A DNA stretch of 6,932 nucleotides. Origin: Pseudomonadota bacterium (lineage in GTDB: Bacteria; Pseudomonadota; Alphaproteobacteria; Ferrovibrionales; Ferrovibrionaceae). A program made the position numbers and the translations under genes. A model generated the notes under the pieces. That model was not told the origin of the DNA and did no database searches. It saw nothing but the letters and a program-made list of their open reading frames with translations. The stretch spans positions 1 to 6,932 of the forward strand of contig JAEYSS010000045.1 of assembly GCA_023434425.1 (NCBI GenBank). The letters are read 5' to 3'. Below, in pieces: positions 1 through 6,788 of the stretch (position 1 is its first letter; each line of letters starts with the position of its first letter).

Positions 1-1
1 G

Positions 2-631
2 GCCGTGCATGTCGAAGGTATCCGCCATGTCTCGGCGGTCGATATCGCCTTCGCCAAGGAATTTGGCTACCGCATCAAGCTGCTGGCAATCGCACGGCGC
101 ACCCCGCGCGGCATCGAGCAGCGTGTGCATCCCTGCATGGTGCCGGCCGATACGCCGATCGCGCATGTCGATGGCGTGTTCAACGCGGTTGCCGCCGAGG
201 GCGATTATGTCGGCCGCATGATGTTCGAGGGTCGCGGCGCCGGCAGCAATCCGACCGCGTCCGCCGTGGTGGCCGATCTCGCCGATCTCGCCGCCGGTCG
301 CCGCCTGCATGCCTTCGGCGTGCCGGCCGCGAAGCTGCAGCCGCTCAGGGCTGCAGCCATGGCCGAGCATGTCGGGCGCTACTATATCCGCCTGATCGTG
401 CGCGACCAGCCCGGCGTGCTGGCCGATGTGTCGGCGGTGTTGCGCGACGAAAAGATTTCCATCGAGAGTCTGGTGCAGCGTGGCCGGTCGGAAGCCGAAC
501 ACCAGCCCGTCGCCGTCATGCTGATCAGCCACGAGGCGCGCGAGGCCGACATGGCCCGCGCCATGAAGAAGATCGCCAAACTGCGTTCGGTGCTGCAGGC
601 ACCGGCGCTGATCCGCATCGAACCGCTCTGA
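2..631 (+). CDS. hom: Homoserine dehydrogenase, C-terminal part (5' end outside window)
   Basis: This enzyme reduces aspartate-4-semialdehyde to homoserine with NAD(P)H in the cytoplasm, at the branch leading to threonine, methionine and isoleucine. The open frame is already running at base 2, so the N-terminal NAD(P)-binding domain is off the window and the GTG at 5 is an internal valine. What remains is the end of the catalytic Homoserine_dh domain (VEGI near base 11, KLLAIA, RVHP, and the family hallmark GRGAG..PTASAV at 230-268), then a C-terminal ACT domain from about base 380 (YYIRLIVRDQPGVLADVSAVL). ACT domains in this family usually mediate feedback inhibition by threonine, so allosteric control is inferred. 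The frame ends in TGA at 629-631, 9 bp before glpX. The glpX Shine-Dalgarno sequence overlaps this stop, which suggests co-transcription and possible translational coupling. Identification is secure; only regulation is inferred. Confidence 0.95.
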   Translation, partial: AVHVEGIRHVSAVDIAFAKEFGYRIKLLAIARRTPRGIEQRVHPCMVPADTPIAHVDGVFNAVAAEGDYVGRMMFEGRGAGSNPTASAVVADLADLAAGRRLHAFGVPAAKLQPLRAAAMAEHVGRYYIRLIVRDQPGVLADVSAVLRDEKISIESLVQRGRSEAEHQPVAVMLISHEAREADMARAMKKIAKLRSVLQAPALIRIEPL

Positions 632-634
632 GGA
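630..634 (+). promoter_or_regulatory. Ribosome binding site of glpX overlapping the hom stop codon
   Basis: GAGGA lies 6 bases before the glpX ATG at 641 and shares its first two bases with the hom TGA stop (629-631). The spacing supports 641 as the glpX start. It also means ribosomes finishing hom sit on the glpX initiation site, a usual arrangement for translational coupling. Confidence 0.6.
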
Positions 635-640
635 CAGGCC

Positions 641-1663
641 ATGGCCGCAGGCAAGACGACGACGGCAAGGAAGAAGACGGAGAAGCCCGCCGAAGAGGCC
701 GGCAGCCTCTCCGTCGAACGCAACCTCACGCTGGAGGTGGTGCGCGTCACTGAAGCCGGCGCCATTGCGGCAGCCAAGCTGGCCGGTCTGGGCGACGAGA
801 TGGCGGCCGACCAGGCCGCTGTCGATGCCATGCGCACGGCGCTGAACGATCTGACGATCGACGGCACCATCGTGATCGGCGAGGGCGAGCGCGACGAGGC
901 GCCGATGCTCTATATCGGCGAGAAGGTCGGCACCGGGAAGGGCCCGCGCATCGACATCGCGCTGGACCCGCTCGAAGGCACGTCCATCACGGCCAAGGGT
1001 GGCAGCAACGCGTTGACCGTGATTGCCTTTGCCAATGCCGGCTGTTTCCTGAATGCACCGGATGTCTATATGGACAAAATCGCTGTCGGTGGCGGGCTGC
1101 GCGAGGGCGTGGTCGATCTCGACATGACGCCGGCCGAAAACCTGAAGCGTCTGGCCGAGGCCAAGGGCATCGCGGTGTCTGAACTGACGGTCTGTATCCT
1201 TGACCGCCCGCGGCATGCGGACCTGATCAACCAGGTGCGCGCCACTGGCGCCCGCATCGCGCTGATCTCCGATGGCGACGTGGCCGGCATCATCGCCACC
1301 ACCGATCCGGCCACCGGTATCGATATCTACATGGGCTCGGGCGGCGCGCCGGAAGGCGTGCTGGCCGCGGCGGCCTTGCGCTGCATCGGCGGCCAGATGC
1401 AGGCGCGACTGATCTTTCGCAATGAAGACGAGCGCAGCCGGGCCCGCCGGCTCGGCATCGACAGGCTGGACCGCAAATACAGCCTGGCCGATCTGGCCTC
1501 GGGCGACGTGATCTTTGCCGCGACCGGCGTGACGGATGGCTCGCTGCTGCAGGGCGTGAAGCGCATCCCCGGCGGCTTCCGGGTCAATTCCATCGTCATG
1601 CGGTCGCAGACCGGCACGATCCGCCGCATCGAGGCCGAGATCCGGCCCCCGCATCAGAGTTGA
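641..1663 (+). CDS. glpX: Class II fructose-1,6-bisphosphatase
   Basis: This cytoplasmic enzyme hydrolyses fructose-1,6-bisphosphate to fructose-6-phosphate in gluconeogenesis; in some bacteria the family also acts on sedoheptulose-1,7-bisphosphate. The 340-residue protein is close to the E. coli GlpX length (about 336). From memory of the E. coli protein, its metal ligands map to D57 (AADQAAVDAM), E81 (GEGERDEAP), D109 in DPLEGT and E238 in GGAPEG. The motifs NALTV and NAPDVYMDKIAVGG are also present. All active-site positions I can check are intact. The first 23 or so residues form a Lys/Thr/Ala/Glu-rich tail absent from E. coli GlpX. A loop after about residue 258 is shorter than in E. coli. 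The start at 641 is supported by GAGGA at 630-634. The gene lies 9 bp after hom, and its TGA is 2 bp before the preferred recJ ATG, so the three genes are probably one transcript. Confidence 0.96.
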   Translation: MAAGKTTTARKKTEKPAEEAGSLSVERNLTLEVVRVTEAGAIAAAKLAGLGDEMAADQAAVDAMRTALNDLTIDGTIVIGEGERDEAPMLYIGEKVGTGKGPRIDIALDPLEGTSITAKGGSNALTVIAFANAGCFLNAPDVYMDKIAVGGGLREGVVDLDMTPAENLKRLAEAKGIAVSELTVCILDRPRHADLINQVRATGARIALISDGDVAGIIATTDPATGIDIYMGSGGAPEGVLAAAALRCIGGQMQARLIFRNEDERSRARRLGIDRLDRKYSLADLASGDVIFAATGVTDGSLLQGVKRIPGGFRVNSIVMRSQTGTIRRIEAEIRPPHQS

Positions 1664-1665
1664 TC

Positions 1666-3462
1666 ATGCAGGTTGAGTCCGCGCCGGCTTTTCTGGGCGT
1701 GACCCGCTCGGTCGGCGGGCGGCGCTGGCGTCTGCGCAACACCGATGACCGGCTGGCGCTTGCCCTGGCGCAGCAGGCCGGCCTGCCGGAAATCCTCGGC
1801 CGCGTGCTGGCCGGCCGCGGCGTCGGACTGGACGGCCTGAACGATCATCTCAATCCAAGCTTACGCCGTCTGCTGCCCGATCCCTCGCGGTTCCATGACA
1901 TGGATGCGGCGGCGGAACGCCTCGCGCATGCCATCGCCAGGGACGAGCGCGTTGCCGTCTTCGGCGACTATGACGTGGATGGCGCGACGTCCACGGCTTT
2001 GCTCAGCCGCTTCTTCCACAGTATCGGCCGCGAGTTGCGCGTCTATATTCCGGATCGCCTGAAGGAAGGCTACGGCCCCAATGCGCCGGCCCTGCGCCAG
2101 CTGGCGCAGGAGGGTATGAAGGTGGTGATCACCGTCGATTGCGGCACGCTGGCCTTCGCCCCGCTGCAAGATGCGGCCTCGGTCGGTCTCGACGTGATCG
2201 TTGCCGACCATCATCTGGCCGAACCGGAACTGCCGAAAGCCGTCGCCGTGGTCAATCCGAACCGGCTCGACGAGGCGCCCGGCTTCGGGCAGCTTGCCGC
2301 CGTCGGCGTCACCTTCCTGCTGGTCGTTGCCGTCAACCGCCGCCTGCGCGCCATGGGCTACTACACCGCCGACCGGCCGGAACCCGATCTGCTCGGCTGG
2401 CTCGATCTGGTCGCGCTGGGCACGGTCTGCGATGTCGTGCCGCTCACCGGCCTTAACCGGGCGCTGGTGAATCAGGGCCTGAAGATCCTGCGGTCGCGCA
2501 GCAATCCGGGACTGGCCGCGCTGGCCGATGTGGCCGGCGTGGCCGAGCCGCCCGGCGCCTATCATCTTGGCTTCCTGCTCGGGCCGCGCGTCAATGCCGG
2601 CGGCCGTGTCGGCCAGGCCGATCTCGGCACGCGGCTGCTCTCGACCAATGACGCGCGGCTGGCGCAGCAGATCGCGGCCGAACTCGACCGCTACAACCGC
2701 GAGCGTCAGGAAATCGAAACCGGCGTGCTGCTGGAAGCGATGCAGGAACTCGAGCATGTACCGGACTCTGCCGCGCTGGCTCTGGTGGCACGCAAGGGCT
2801 GGCATCCCGGTGTGATCGGCATTGTCGCAGCCAGAGTCCGCGAAGCCTCCGGCCGGCCGAGTTTTGTCATCGCACTGGACGACAATGGTATCGGCAAGGG
2901 CTCGGGCCGTTCGATCCCCGGCGTCGATCTCGGTGCGGCTGTCGTCGCCGCCAACCAGGCCGGCCTGCTGGTCAACGGCGGCGGCCATGCCATGGCGGCC
3001 GGCCTCACGGTCGAGACAGCCAAGCTCAACGAGCTGAAAGCCTTCCTGAATGCGCGGCTGGATGCGGCCGTGCAGGCGGCCGGCGCCTCGTCCTCGATGG
3101 GCTTCGATGGCGCGCTCGGGATTGGCGGCGCCAATGCCGATCTCTGCGACAAGCTGGAACAACTCGGGCCTTATGGGTCTGGCAATCCCGAGCCCCGTTT
3201 CGCGCTGCCCGGTGCGCGCGTGATCACCGCCGATGTGGTGGGCGAAAAGCATGTGCGCTGCATGATCACCTCAGGTGACGGCAGCGGGCCGCGGTTGGCC
3301 GCGATTGCCTTCCGTTCGGTCGAGGCCGACCTCGGCCCGGCGCTGATGCAGGCACGCCAGACCGGATCGCCGCTGCATATCGGCGGCCATCTGCGCACCA
3401 ATCACTGGCGCGGCGAAAAGCGCGTGCAGTTCGTGCTGGAAGACGCCGCGCAGCCTGTCTGA
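1666..3462 (+). CDS. recJ: Single-stranded-DNA-specific 5'-3' exonuclease RecJ
   Basis: RecJ degrades single-stranded DNA 5' to 3' in RecF-pathway recombination, base-excision repair and mismatch repair. With the ATG at 1666 the protein has 598 residues (E. coli RecJ about 577). DHH-family phosphoesterase motifs run in order: FGDYDVDG (D101, D103, D105), TVDCG (D158), ADHH (D181-H183) and ALGTVCDVVPL (D256). GPRVNAGGRVG follows, then the DHHA1 part with WHPGVIGIVAARV (W379), GKGSGRSI and NGGGHAMAAG (H441). The C-terminal region from about 485 fits the RecJ OB domain. All visible metal-binding Asp/His residues are present. A TTG at 1660, overlapping the glpX stop, is an alternative start adding two residues; ATG is preferred, although the AGAG at 1656-1659 is only a weak ribosome site. 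The stop at 3460-3462 faces the EamA gene stop one base away. Confidence 0.97.
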   Translation: MQVESAPAFLGVTRSVGGRRWRLRNTDDRLALALAQQAGLPEILGRVLAGRGVGLDGLNDHLNPSLRRLLPDPSRFHDMDAAAERLAHAIARDERVAVFGDYDVDGATSTALLSRFFHSIGRELRVYIPDRLKEGYGPNAPALRQLAQEGMKVVITVDCGTLAFAPLQDAASVGLDVIVADHHLAEPELPKAVAVVNPNRLDEAPGFGQLAAVGVTFLLVVAVNRRLRAMGYYTADRPEPDLLGWLDLVALGTVCDVVPLTGLNRALVNQGLKILRSRSNPGLAALADVAGVAEPPGAYHLGFLLGPRVNAGGRVGQADLGTRLLSTNDARLAQQIAAELDRYNRERQEIETGVLLEAMQELEHVPDSAALALVARKGWHPGVIGIVAARVREASGRPSFVIALDDNGIGKGSGRSIPGVDLGAAVVAANQAGLLVNGGGHAMAAGLTVETAKLNELKAFLNARLDAAVQAAGASSSMGFDGALGIGGANADLCDKLEQLGPYGSGNPEPRFALPGARVITADVVGEKHVRCMITSGDGSGPRLAAIAFRSVEADLGPALMQARQTGSPLHIGGHLRTNHWRGEKRVQFVLEDAAQPV

Positions 3463-3463
3463 T

Positions 3464-4384
3464 TTACGGCGGCGGTTCGGCTGCCGTTTTTGTCGCCGCG
3501 AGTTTGCCGCGGATGCGTTCGCGATGCAGCACATACAGGCCGCTGCCGACGATCAGCAGGATGCCGACCGAGGCCAGTGCATTCGGCACATCGCCCCAGA
3601 TCAGATAGCCGAACAGAAGCGCCCAGGGCAGGCCGGTATAGCGCATCGGCACGATCACCGGCACCTCACCATGGCGGAAGGCATCGACGGCAAACTGGTA
3701 GCCGCCGGCCACGCAGATGCCGGCCAGGGTCAGGAAGGTGAAGTCGCGCCAGCTCATGGCCAGCCAGCCTTCGGCCAGTGCCAGCGCCGTCGCCACCACG
3801 GTCATCATGCCGACATTGGTCAGAATGATGATCGCCGAGGAAATGCCGGGATCGATGCGCCGGGTGATCAGATCGCGGGTCACCACGCAGGCCGCGGCGC
3901 CCACCGCCAGCAGGGAATAGATGTTGAAGTTGCCGGCGTTGGGCTGCACCACCAGCAGCACGCCGAGAAAGCCGGCAAGCACCGCGCTCCAGCGCCGCCA
4001 GCCCACCGCCTCCCGCATCACCAAGGCCACCATCGCCGTCATCATCAGCGGCGAGGACATATGGATCGACATCATATTGGCCAGCGGAATGTGAAACAGC
4101 GCAATCATGTAAAGATAAGTGCCAACCAGATCGACGCTGCTGCGCAGCACCACAGAGCGGTCGAACATTCGCCGGATCTGGCCGGTGGCCCCGACACTGT
4201 GGACCACGCCGAAGATCACGAGGGTGGCAACGATGCCGCGATAGGCGAGGATCTGGTGTGTCGGCAGATTGCCGTAGACCAGCTTGCACAGCGCCTCGTT
4301 GACGACGAAGAGGAAGACGGCCAGCGAGAATGAGATGATGCCCCGGCGGTTGCCGGTGCCCAGCAGGCGTTCAATCAGATGCAC
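3464..4384 (-). CDS. EamA/DMT-family transporter (10 predicted membrane segments)
   Basis: This is an inner-membrane protein of the drug/metabolite transporter superfamily, whose members often export amino acids or other small metabolites; the substrate cannot be read from the sequence. The 306-residue protein is almost entirely hydrophobic. It shows the two-fold EamA repeat, roughly residues 16-147 and 156-286, compatible with ten helices. Family-like features are the LAYRG segment near 46-50, the end of repeat one with E125 and GVLLVVQP (141-148), and VPVIVPMRYTGLPWALLFGYLIWGD (about 241-265) in repeat two. The tail is basic, then ends AAEPPP. The start is a GTG at 4384. It cannot move upstream because the cupin stop is in the same frame two codons earlier, and the next ATG, at residue 73, would remove two helices. 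No strong ribosome site is seen, so coupling to cupin translation is likely. Its TAA faces the recJ stop. Confidence 0.9.
   Translation of the reverse strand: MHLIERLLGTGNRRGIISFSLAVFLFVVNEALCKLVYGNLPTHQILAYRGIVATLVIFGVVHSVGATGQIRRMFDRSVVLRSSVDLVGTYLYMIALFHIPLANMMSIHMSSPLMMTAMVALVMREAVGWRRWSAVLAGFLGVLLVVQPNAGNFNIYSLLAVGAAACVVTRDLITRRIDPGISSAIIILTNVGMMTVVATALALAEGWLAMSWRDFTFLTLAGICVAGGYQFAVDAFRHGEVPVIVPMRYTGLPWALLFGYLIWGDVPNALASVGILLIVGSGLYVLHRERIRGKLAATKTAAEPPP
3467..3491 (+). terminator. Intrinsic terminator of the hom-glpX-recJ unit
   Basis: Four bases after the recJ stop, bases 3467-3473 (CGGCGGC) pair with 3480-3486 (GCTGCCG). This gives a 7-bp GC-rich stem with one G-U pair and a 6-base loop, followed at once by TTTTT (3487-3491). 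That is the form of a Rho-independent terminator on the plus strand. The minus strand has no T-run after the hairpin, so it should act in one direction only. The hairpin lies wholly within the 3' coding end of the opposing EamA gene, where it encodes part of the AAEPPP tail. The U-tract is short, so efficiency may be moderate. Confidence 0.6.
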
Positions 4385-4390
4385 GGAAAC

Positions 4391-4879
4391 TCAGCGTTTG
4401 ACGTTAGGATCCTGGTGGATCGGATCGACCCAGGGAACATTCTCGGGCTTTTCGACCGGCTCGATGTCGAGATTGACCACCACCGGCTCCTGGCCCGAAC
4501 GGACCAGCACACATTCCAGCGTTTCGTCGTTGCTGGCATTGATTTCCTGGTGCGGCACATAGGGCGGCACGAAAATGAAATCGCCCGGGCCGGCCTCGGC
4601 CACGAATTCCAGATTATTGCCCCAGCGCATGCGCGCTTTGCCCTTCACGACGTAGATCACGCTTTCCAGATCGCCGTGATGATGCGCGCCGGTCTTGGCA
4701 TTGGCATGGATATGCACGGTACCGGCCCAGATTTTCTGCGCGCCGGTGCGGGCGAGATTGATCGCGGTGGCACGGTTCATGCCGGCAGTCTTGCCTGCCG
4801 AGGTGGGGTCGAGTTTGTCGCCCGGAATCACCTGCACGCCGTCATGCTTCCAGTCGGTGTGGTGATGATCGTGACCCAT
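4391..4879 (-). CDS. Single-domain cupin protein (Cupin_2-like)
   Basis: This is a small soluble beta-barrel protein of 162 residues, probably metal-binding. Its reaction or ligand is unknown. Cupin motif 1 is seen at residues 64-80 (GAHHHGDLESVIYVVKG), with likely ligands H66, H68 and E72. Motif 2 is at 97-114 (GPGDFIFVPPYVPHQEIN), with H110. Together these are the usual three-His, one-Glu metal site. The Glu-to-Gly spacing in motif 1 is one residue longer than the textbook pattern. An N-terminal HDHHH cluster (residues 3-7) and a conserved-looking tail (VNLDIEPVEKPENVPWVDPIH, about 135-155) lie outside the barrel. There is no signal peptide. The ATG at 4877-4879 follows a strong GGAGGAG. 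The gene lies 68 bp after the DppC-like permease and 6 bp before the EamA gene, so it probably belongs to the same operon. It could be a dioxygenase, isomerase or ligand-binding protein. Confidence 0.9.
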   Translation of the reverse strand: MGHDHHHTDWKHDGVQVIPGDKLDPTSAGKTAGMNRATAINLARTGAQKIWAGTVHIHANAKTGAHHHGDLESVIYVVKGKARMRWGNNLEFVAEAGPGDFIFVPPYVPHQEINASNDETLECVLVRSGQEPVVVNLDIEPVEKPENVPWVDPIHQDPNVKR

Positions 4880-4885
4880 GGCGGA

Positions 4886-4892
4886 CTCCTCC
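4886..4892 (-). promoter_or_regulatory. Strong Shine-Dalgarno of the cupin gene
   Basis: Read on the minus strand this is GGAGGAG, ending 6 bases before the ATG at 4879. It is the strongest ribosome site seen in the minus-strand unit and fixes the cupin start. It suggests the cupin is translated well and independently of the permease genes before it. Confidence 0.75.
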
Positions 4893-4896
4893 AGAA

Positions 4897-4904
4897 CGTA
4901 TACG
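4897..4904. other. CGTATACG palindrome in the dppC-cupin gap
   Basis: A perfect 8-bp palindrome lies 4 bases upstream of the cupin ribosome site, in the only sizeable gap (4880-4947) inside the minus-strand unit. GTATAC-centred palindromes resemble operators of some GntR-family regulators, but the symmetry does not extend beyond 8 bp and such a match can occur by chance. The rest of the gap includes a GGCCGGCC palindrome (4917-4924) and no T-run terminator. Confidence 0.2.
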
Positions 4905-4947
4905 GAGAATGGTAGAGGCCGGCCAAAGCTGCGGCAAGAGGTTGGAA

Positions 4948-5850
4948 CTATTCCTTGTGGCGCGGATCAAGGGCGTCGCGCAGGCCGTCGCCCAACAGGT
5001 TGAAGCAGAGCACGACCAGGAAGATCGACAGGCCCGGCCAGACTGCCATCCAGGGCGCATCGGTCATGTAGTCCTTGGCGGTGTTCAGCATGCTGCCCCA
5101 GCTCGGGTCGGGCGGTTGCTGGCCGAGGCCGAGAAACGAAAGACTGGCTTCGGCGATGATGGCGGTGGCAATGGTCAGCGTGGACTGCACCATCAGGGCC
5201 GGCCAGATGTTGGGCAGGATATGGCGAAACGCGATGCGCAGCGGCGAATTGCCGATGGCATGCGCGGCTTCGACATAATCTTCCACCTTCACGGCCTGCA
5301 CCTGGGCGCGGGTCAGCCGCACGAAGATGGGCGCGGCCGCGATGCCGATGGCGATCATCGCATTGGTCAGGCTGGGCCCGAGGAAGGCCGCCATGGCAAT
5401 CGCCAGGATCAGGAAGGGCACCGCCAGCATGGCATCGGTGAAGCGCATGATTACGCCATCGACCAGCCCGCCGACATAGCCTGACAGCAGCCCGACCGGG
5501 ATTCCGATCAGCAGCGCCAGAACCACCGAGACGACACCGGCAAACAGCGAGGCGCGGGCGCCATGGATCACGCGGCTCAATACGTCGCGCCCCAGTTCGT
5601 CGCCGCCGAAGGGATGTTCCAGCGTCGGTTCGCCGCGCAGGGCGCTCCAGTCGGCGGCAATCGGATCGTAAGGTGCGATGAATTCGGCCAGCAGGGCGAA
5701 ACTGATGAACAGCAGGACGACGGCGAGGCCAAAAACAGCGCCTTTGCGACGGAACAGGCGACGCAGTGCGCGCCGCGCCGGGCTCTGCTCGGTGGCGGGC
5801 CTGGCGGCAGGTGCGGAGATCACAGCCCCTGACTCAATAACGGGGCTCAT
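4948..5850 (-). CDS. Peptide/nickel-type ABC transporter permease, DppC/OppC-like
   Basis: This is the second membrane subunit of a peptide-family ABC importer; with its DppB-like partner it forms the inner-membrane channel. The protein has 300 residues. It shows an N-terminal OppC_N-type helix (about 38-59), the DppC hallmark HPFGGDELGRDVLSR (79-93), and further hydrophobic segments near 102-124, 131-156, 220-243 and 270-290. The cytoplasmic EAA loop at about 194-213 (EAAHAIG...HILP) docks with the ATPase. ASLSFLGLGQQPPDPSWG (235-252) is also typical of the subfamily. The ATG at 5850 is preferred over an upstream in-frame start at 5928. It overlaps the DppB stop as ATGA, is preceded by GAGG at 5862-5859, and places the hydrophobic core as in the family. 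Substrate (dipeptide, oligopeptide, glutathione or nickel complex) cannot be assigned. No ATPase gene follows; a cupin does. Confidence 0.94.
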   Translation of the reverse strand: MSPVIESGAVISAPAARPATEQSPARRALRRLFRRKGAVFGLAVVLLFISFALLAEFIAPYDPIAADWSALRGEPTLEHPFGGDELGRDVLSRVIHGARASLFAGVVSVVLALLIGIPVGLLSGYVGGLVDGVIMRFTDAMLAVPFLILAIAMAAFLGPSLTNAMIAIGIAAAPIFVRLTRAQVQAVKVEDYVEAAHAIGNSPLRIAFRHILPNIWPALMVQSTLTIATAIIAEASLSFLGLGQQPPDPSWGSMLNTAKDYMTDAPWMAVWPGLSIFLVVLCFNLLGDGLRDALDPRHKE

Positions 5851-6788
5851 GTCCGCAGCCTCGGGTTCACGAGGAAGTAGGCGATGTCGGCCAGCAGGTT
5901 CAGCAGGATATAGGCCGTGGCCGTACACAGCACCACGCCCTCAACCACGGCATAATCGCGGTTGAACACGGCATCGACTATCAGCTTGCCGAAGCCGGGA
6001 ATCGAAAAGATCTGCTCGGTCAGCACCGCGCCCGACAGCAGTTGGCCGAATTCCAGCGCGCCCAGCGTGATCACCGGAACGGCCGCATTGCGGAAGGCAT
6101 GCTTGCCGATCACCACGCGCTCATGCAGGCCCTTGGCGCGGGCGGTGCGGATATAGTCGCTGGCCAGCACCTGCAGCATGGCGCTGCGGGTGTGGCGCAT
6201 GAAGACGGCGGCGATGCCGGTGCCCAGCACGAAGGCCGGCATGATCATCGCCTGCAGGTTGGCCCAGAGGTCTTCGGTCGGCGACACGTAACCCGAGGCC
6301 GGCAGCCAGCCGAGATGCACCGAGAACAGCAGGATCATCATGATGCCGAGCCAGAAATTCGGCGTCGACAGACCCCACAGTCCGATCACATTGGCGACGT
6401 AGTCGGGCCAGCGGCCGTTATGCAGTGCTGAAATCACGCCCGCTGGCAGACCGATGGCCAGCGCCACCAGCATGGAGAGGACTGCCAGTTCGATGGTGAC
6501 CGGCAGTTTTTCCAGCAGCAGCTGCGAGACCGGCAGCTGGATGCGGATCGATTCACCGAAATCGCCCTGCAGAATCCCACCGATCCACAGGCCGTACTGC
6601 ATCCAGATCGGCTTGTCGAGATTGTACTTCGCGCGGATGTCGGCGATGGCCTGCGGATCGCGCTCTTCGCCGGCCATGGCGATGGCCGGATCGCCGGGAA
6701 GCAACTGCTGCAACCCGAAGATGATGATCGACACGAACAGCAGTGTCGGCAGCAGGATGGCAAGGCGCCGGATCAGGAAGCGGGTCAT
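5847..6788 (-). CDS. Peptide/nickel-type ABC transporter permease, DppB/OppB-like
   Basis: This is the first membrane subunit of a peptide-family ABC importer, pairing with the DppC-like protein encoded next. The 313-residue protein has the normal family length. It starts with the typical MTRFLIRRLA and a first helix (about 9-29), then LPGDPA (30-35), YNLDKPIWMQYG (55-66) and GDFGES (75-80). STPNFWLG (141-148), LGWLPASGY (159-167), the EAA loop region DYIRTARAKG...FRNAAVPVI (211-240) and VLTEQIFSIPGFGKL (255-269) follow, and it ends NPRLRT. The ATG at 6788 is the only plausible start, since an in-frame TGA lies at 6806-6804 with no start codon between. No good ribosome site precedes it. Its TGA overlaps the next gene as ATGA, implying translational coupling and equal subunit amounts. 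A hairpin repeat begins 27 bp upstream. Confidence 0.95.
   Translation of the reverse strand: MTRFLIRRLAILLPTLLFVSIIIFGLQQLLPGDPAIAMAGEERDPQAIADIRAKYNLDKPIWMQYGLWIGGILQGDFGESIRIQLPVSQLLLEKLPVTIELAVLSMLVALAIGLPAGVISALHNGRWPDYVANVIGLWGLSTPNFWLGIMMILLFSVHLGWLPASGYVSPTEDLWANLQAMIMPAFVLGTGIAAVFMRHTRSAMLQVLASDYIRTARAKGLHERVVIGKHAFRNAAVPVITLGALEFGQLLSGAVLTEQIFSIPGFGKLIVDAVFNRDYAVVEGVVLCTATAYILLNLLADIAYFLVNPRLRT

Noticed and set aside
274..294. Short tandem repeat GCCGATCTC x2 within hom
   Set aside because: It encodes ADLADLA in the conserved helix after PTASAV and is explained by the protein sequence.
1861..3252. 463-codon open frame on the minus strand opposite recJ
   Set aside because: It is antisense to a RecJ with all its motifs intact. 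Its composition (rich in Arg, Gly, Ala, Gln, His, Asp) is that of a GC-rich shadow frame, and it matches no family I recognise.
3524..4333. 269-codon plus-strand open frame opposite the EamA gene
   Set aside because: Its translation is dominated by His, Gln, Asp and Arg, as expected from the complement of a hydrophobic membrane protein. It has no domain.
4909..5484. Plus-strand open frame opposite dppC
   Set aside because: Shadow frame of a clear permease, with low-complexity His/Gly/Gln/Asp composition and no recognisable motif.
5851..5928. 26-residue upstream extension of the DppC-like protein
   Set aside because: It lies within the end of dppB in another frame. The ATGA overlap with GAGG upstream of 5850 gives a better start.
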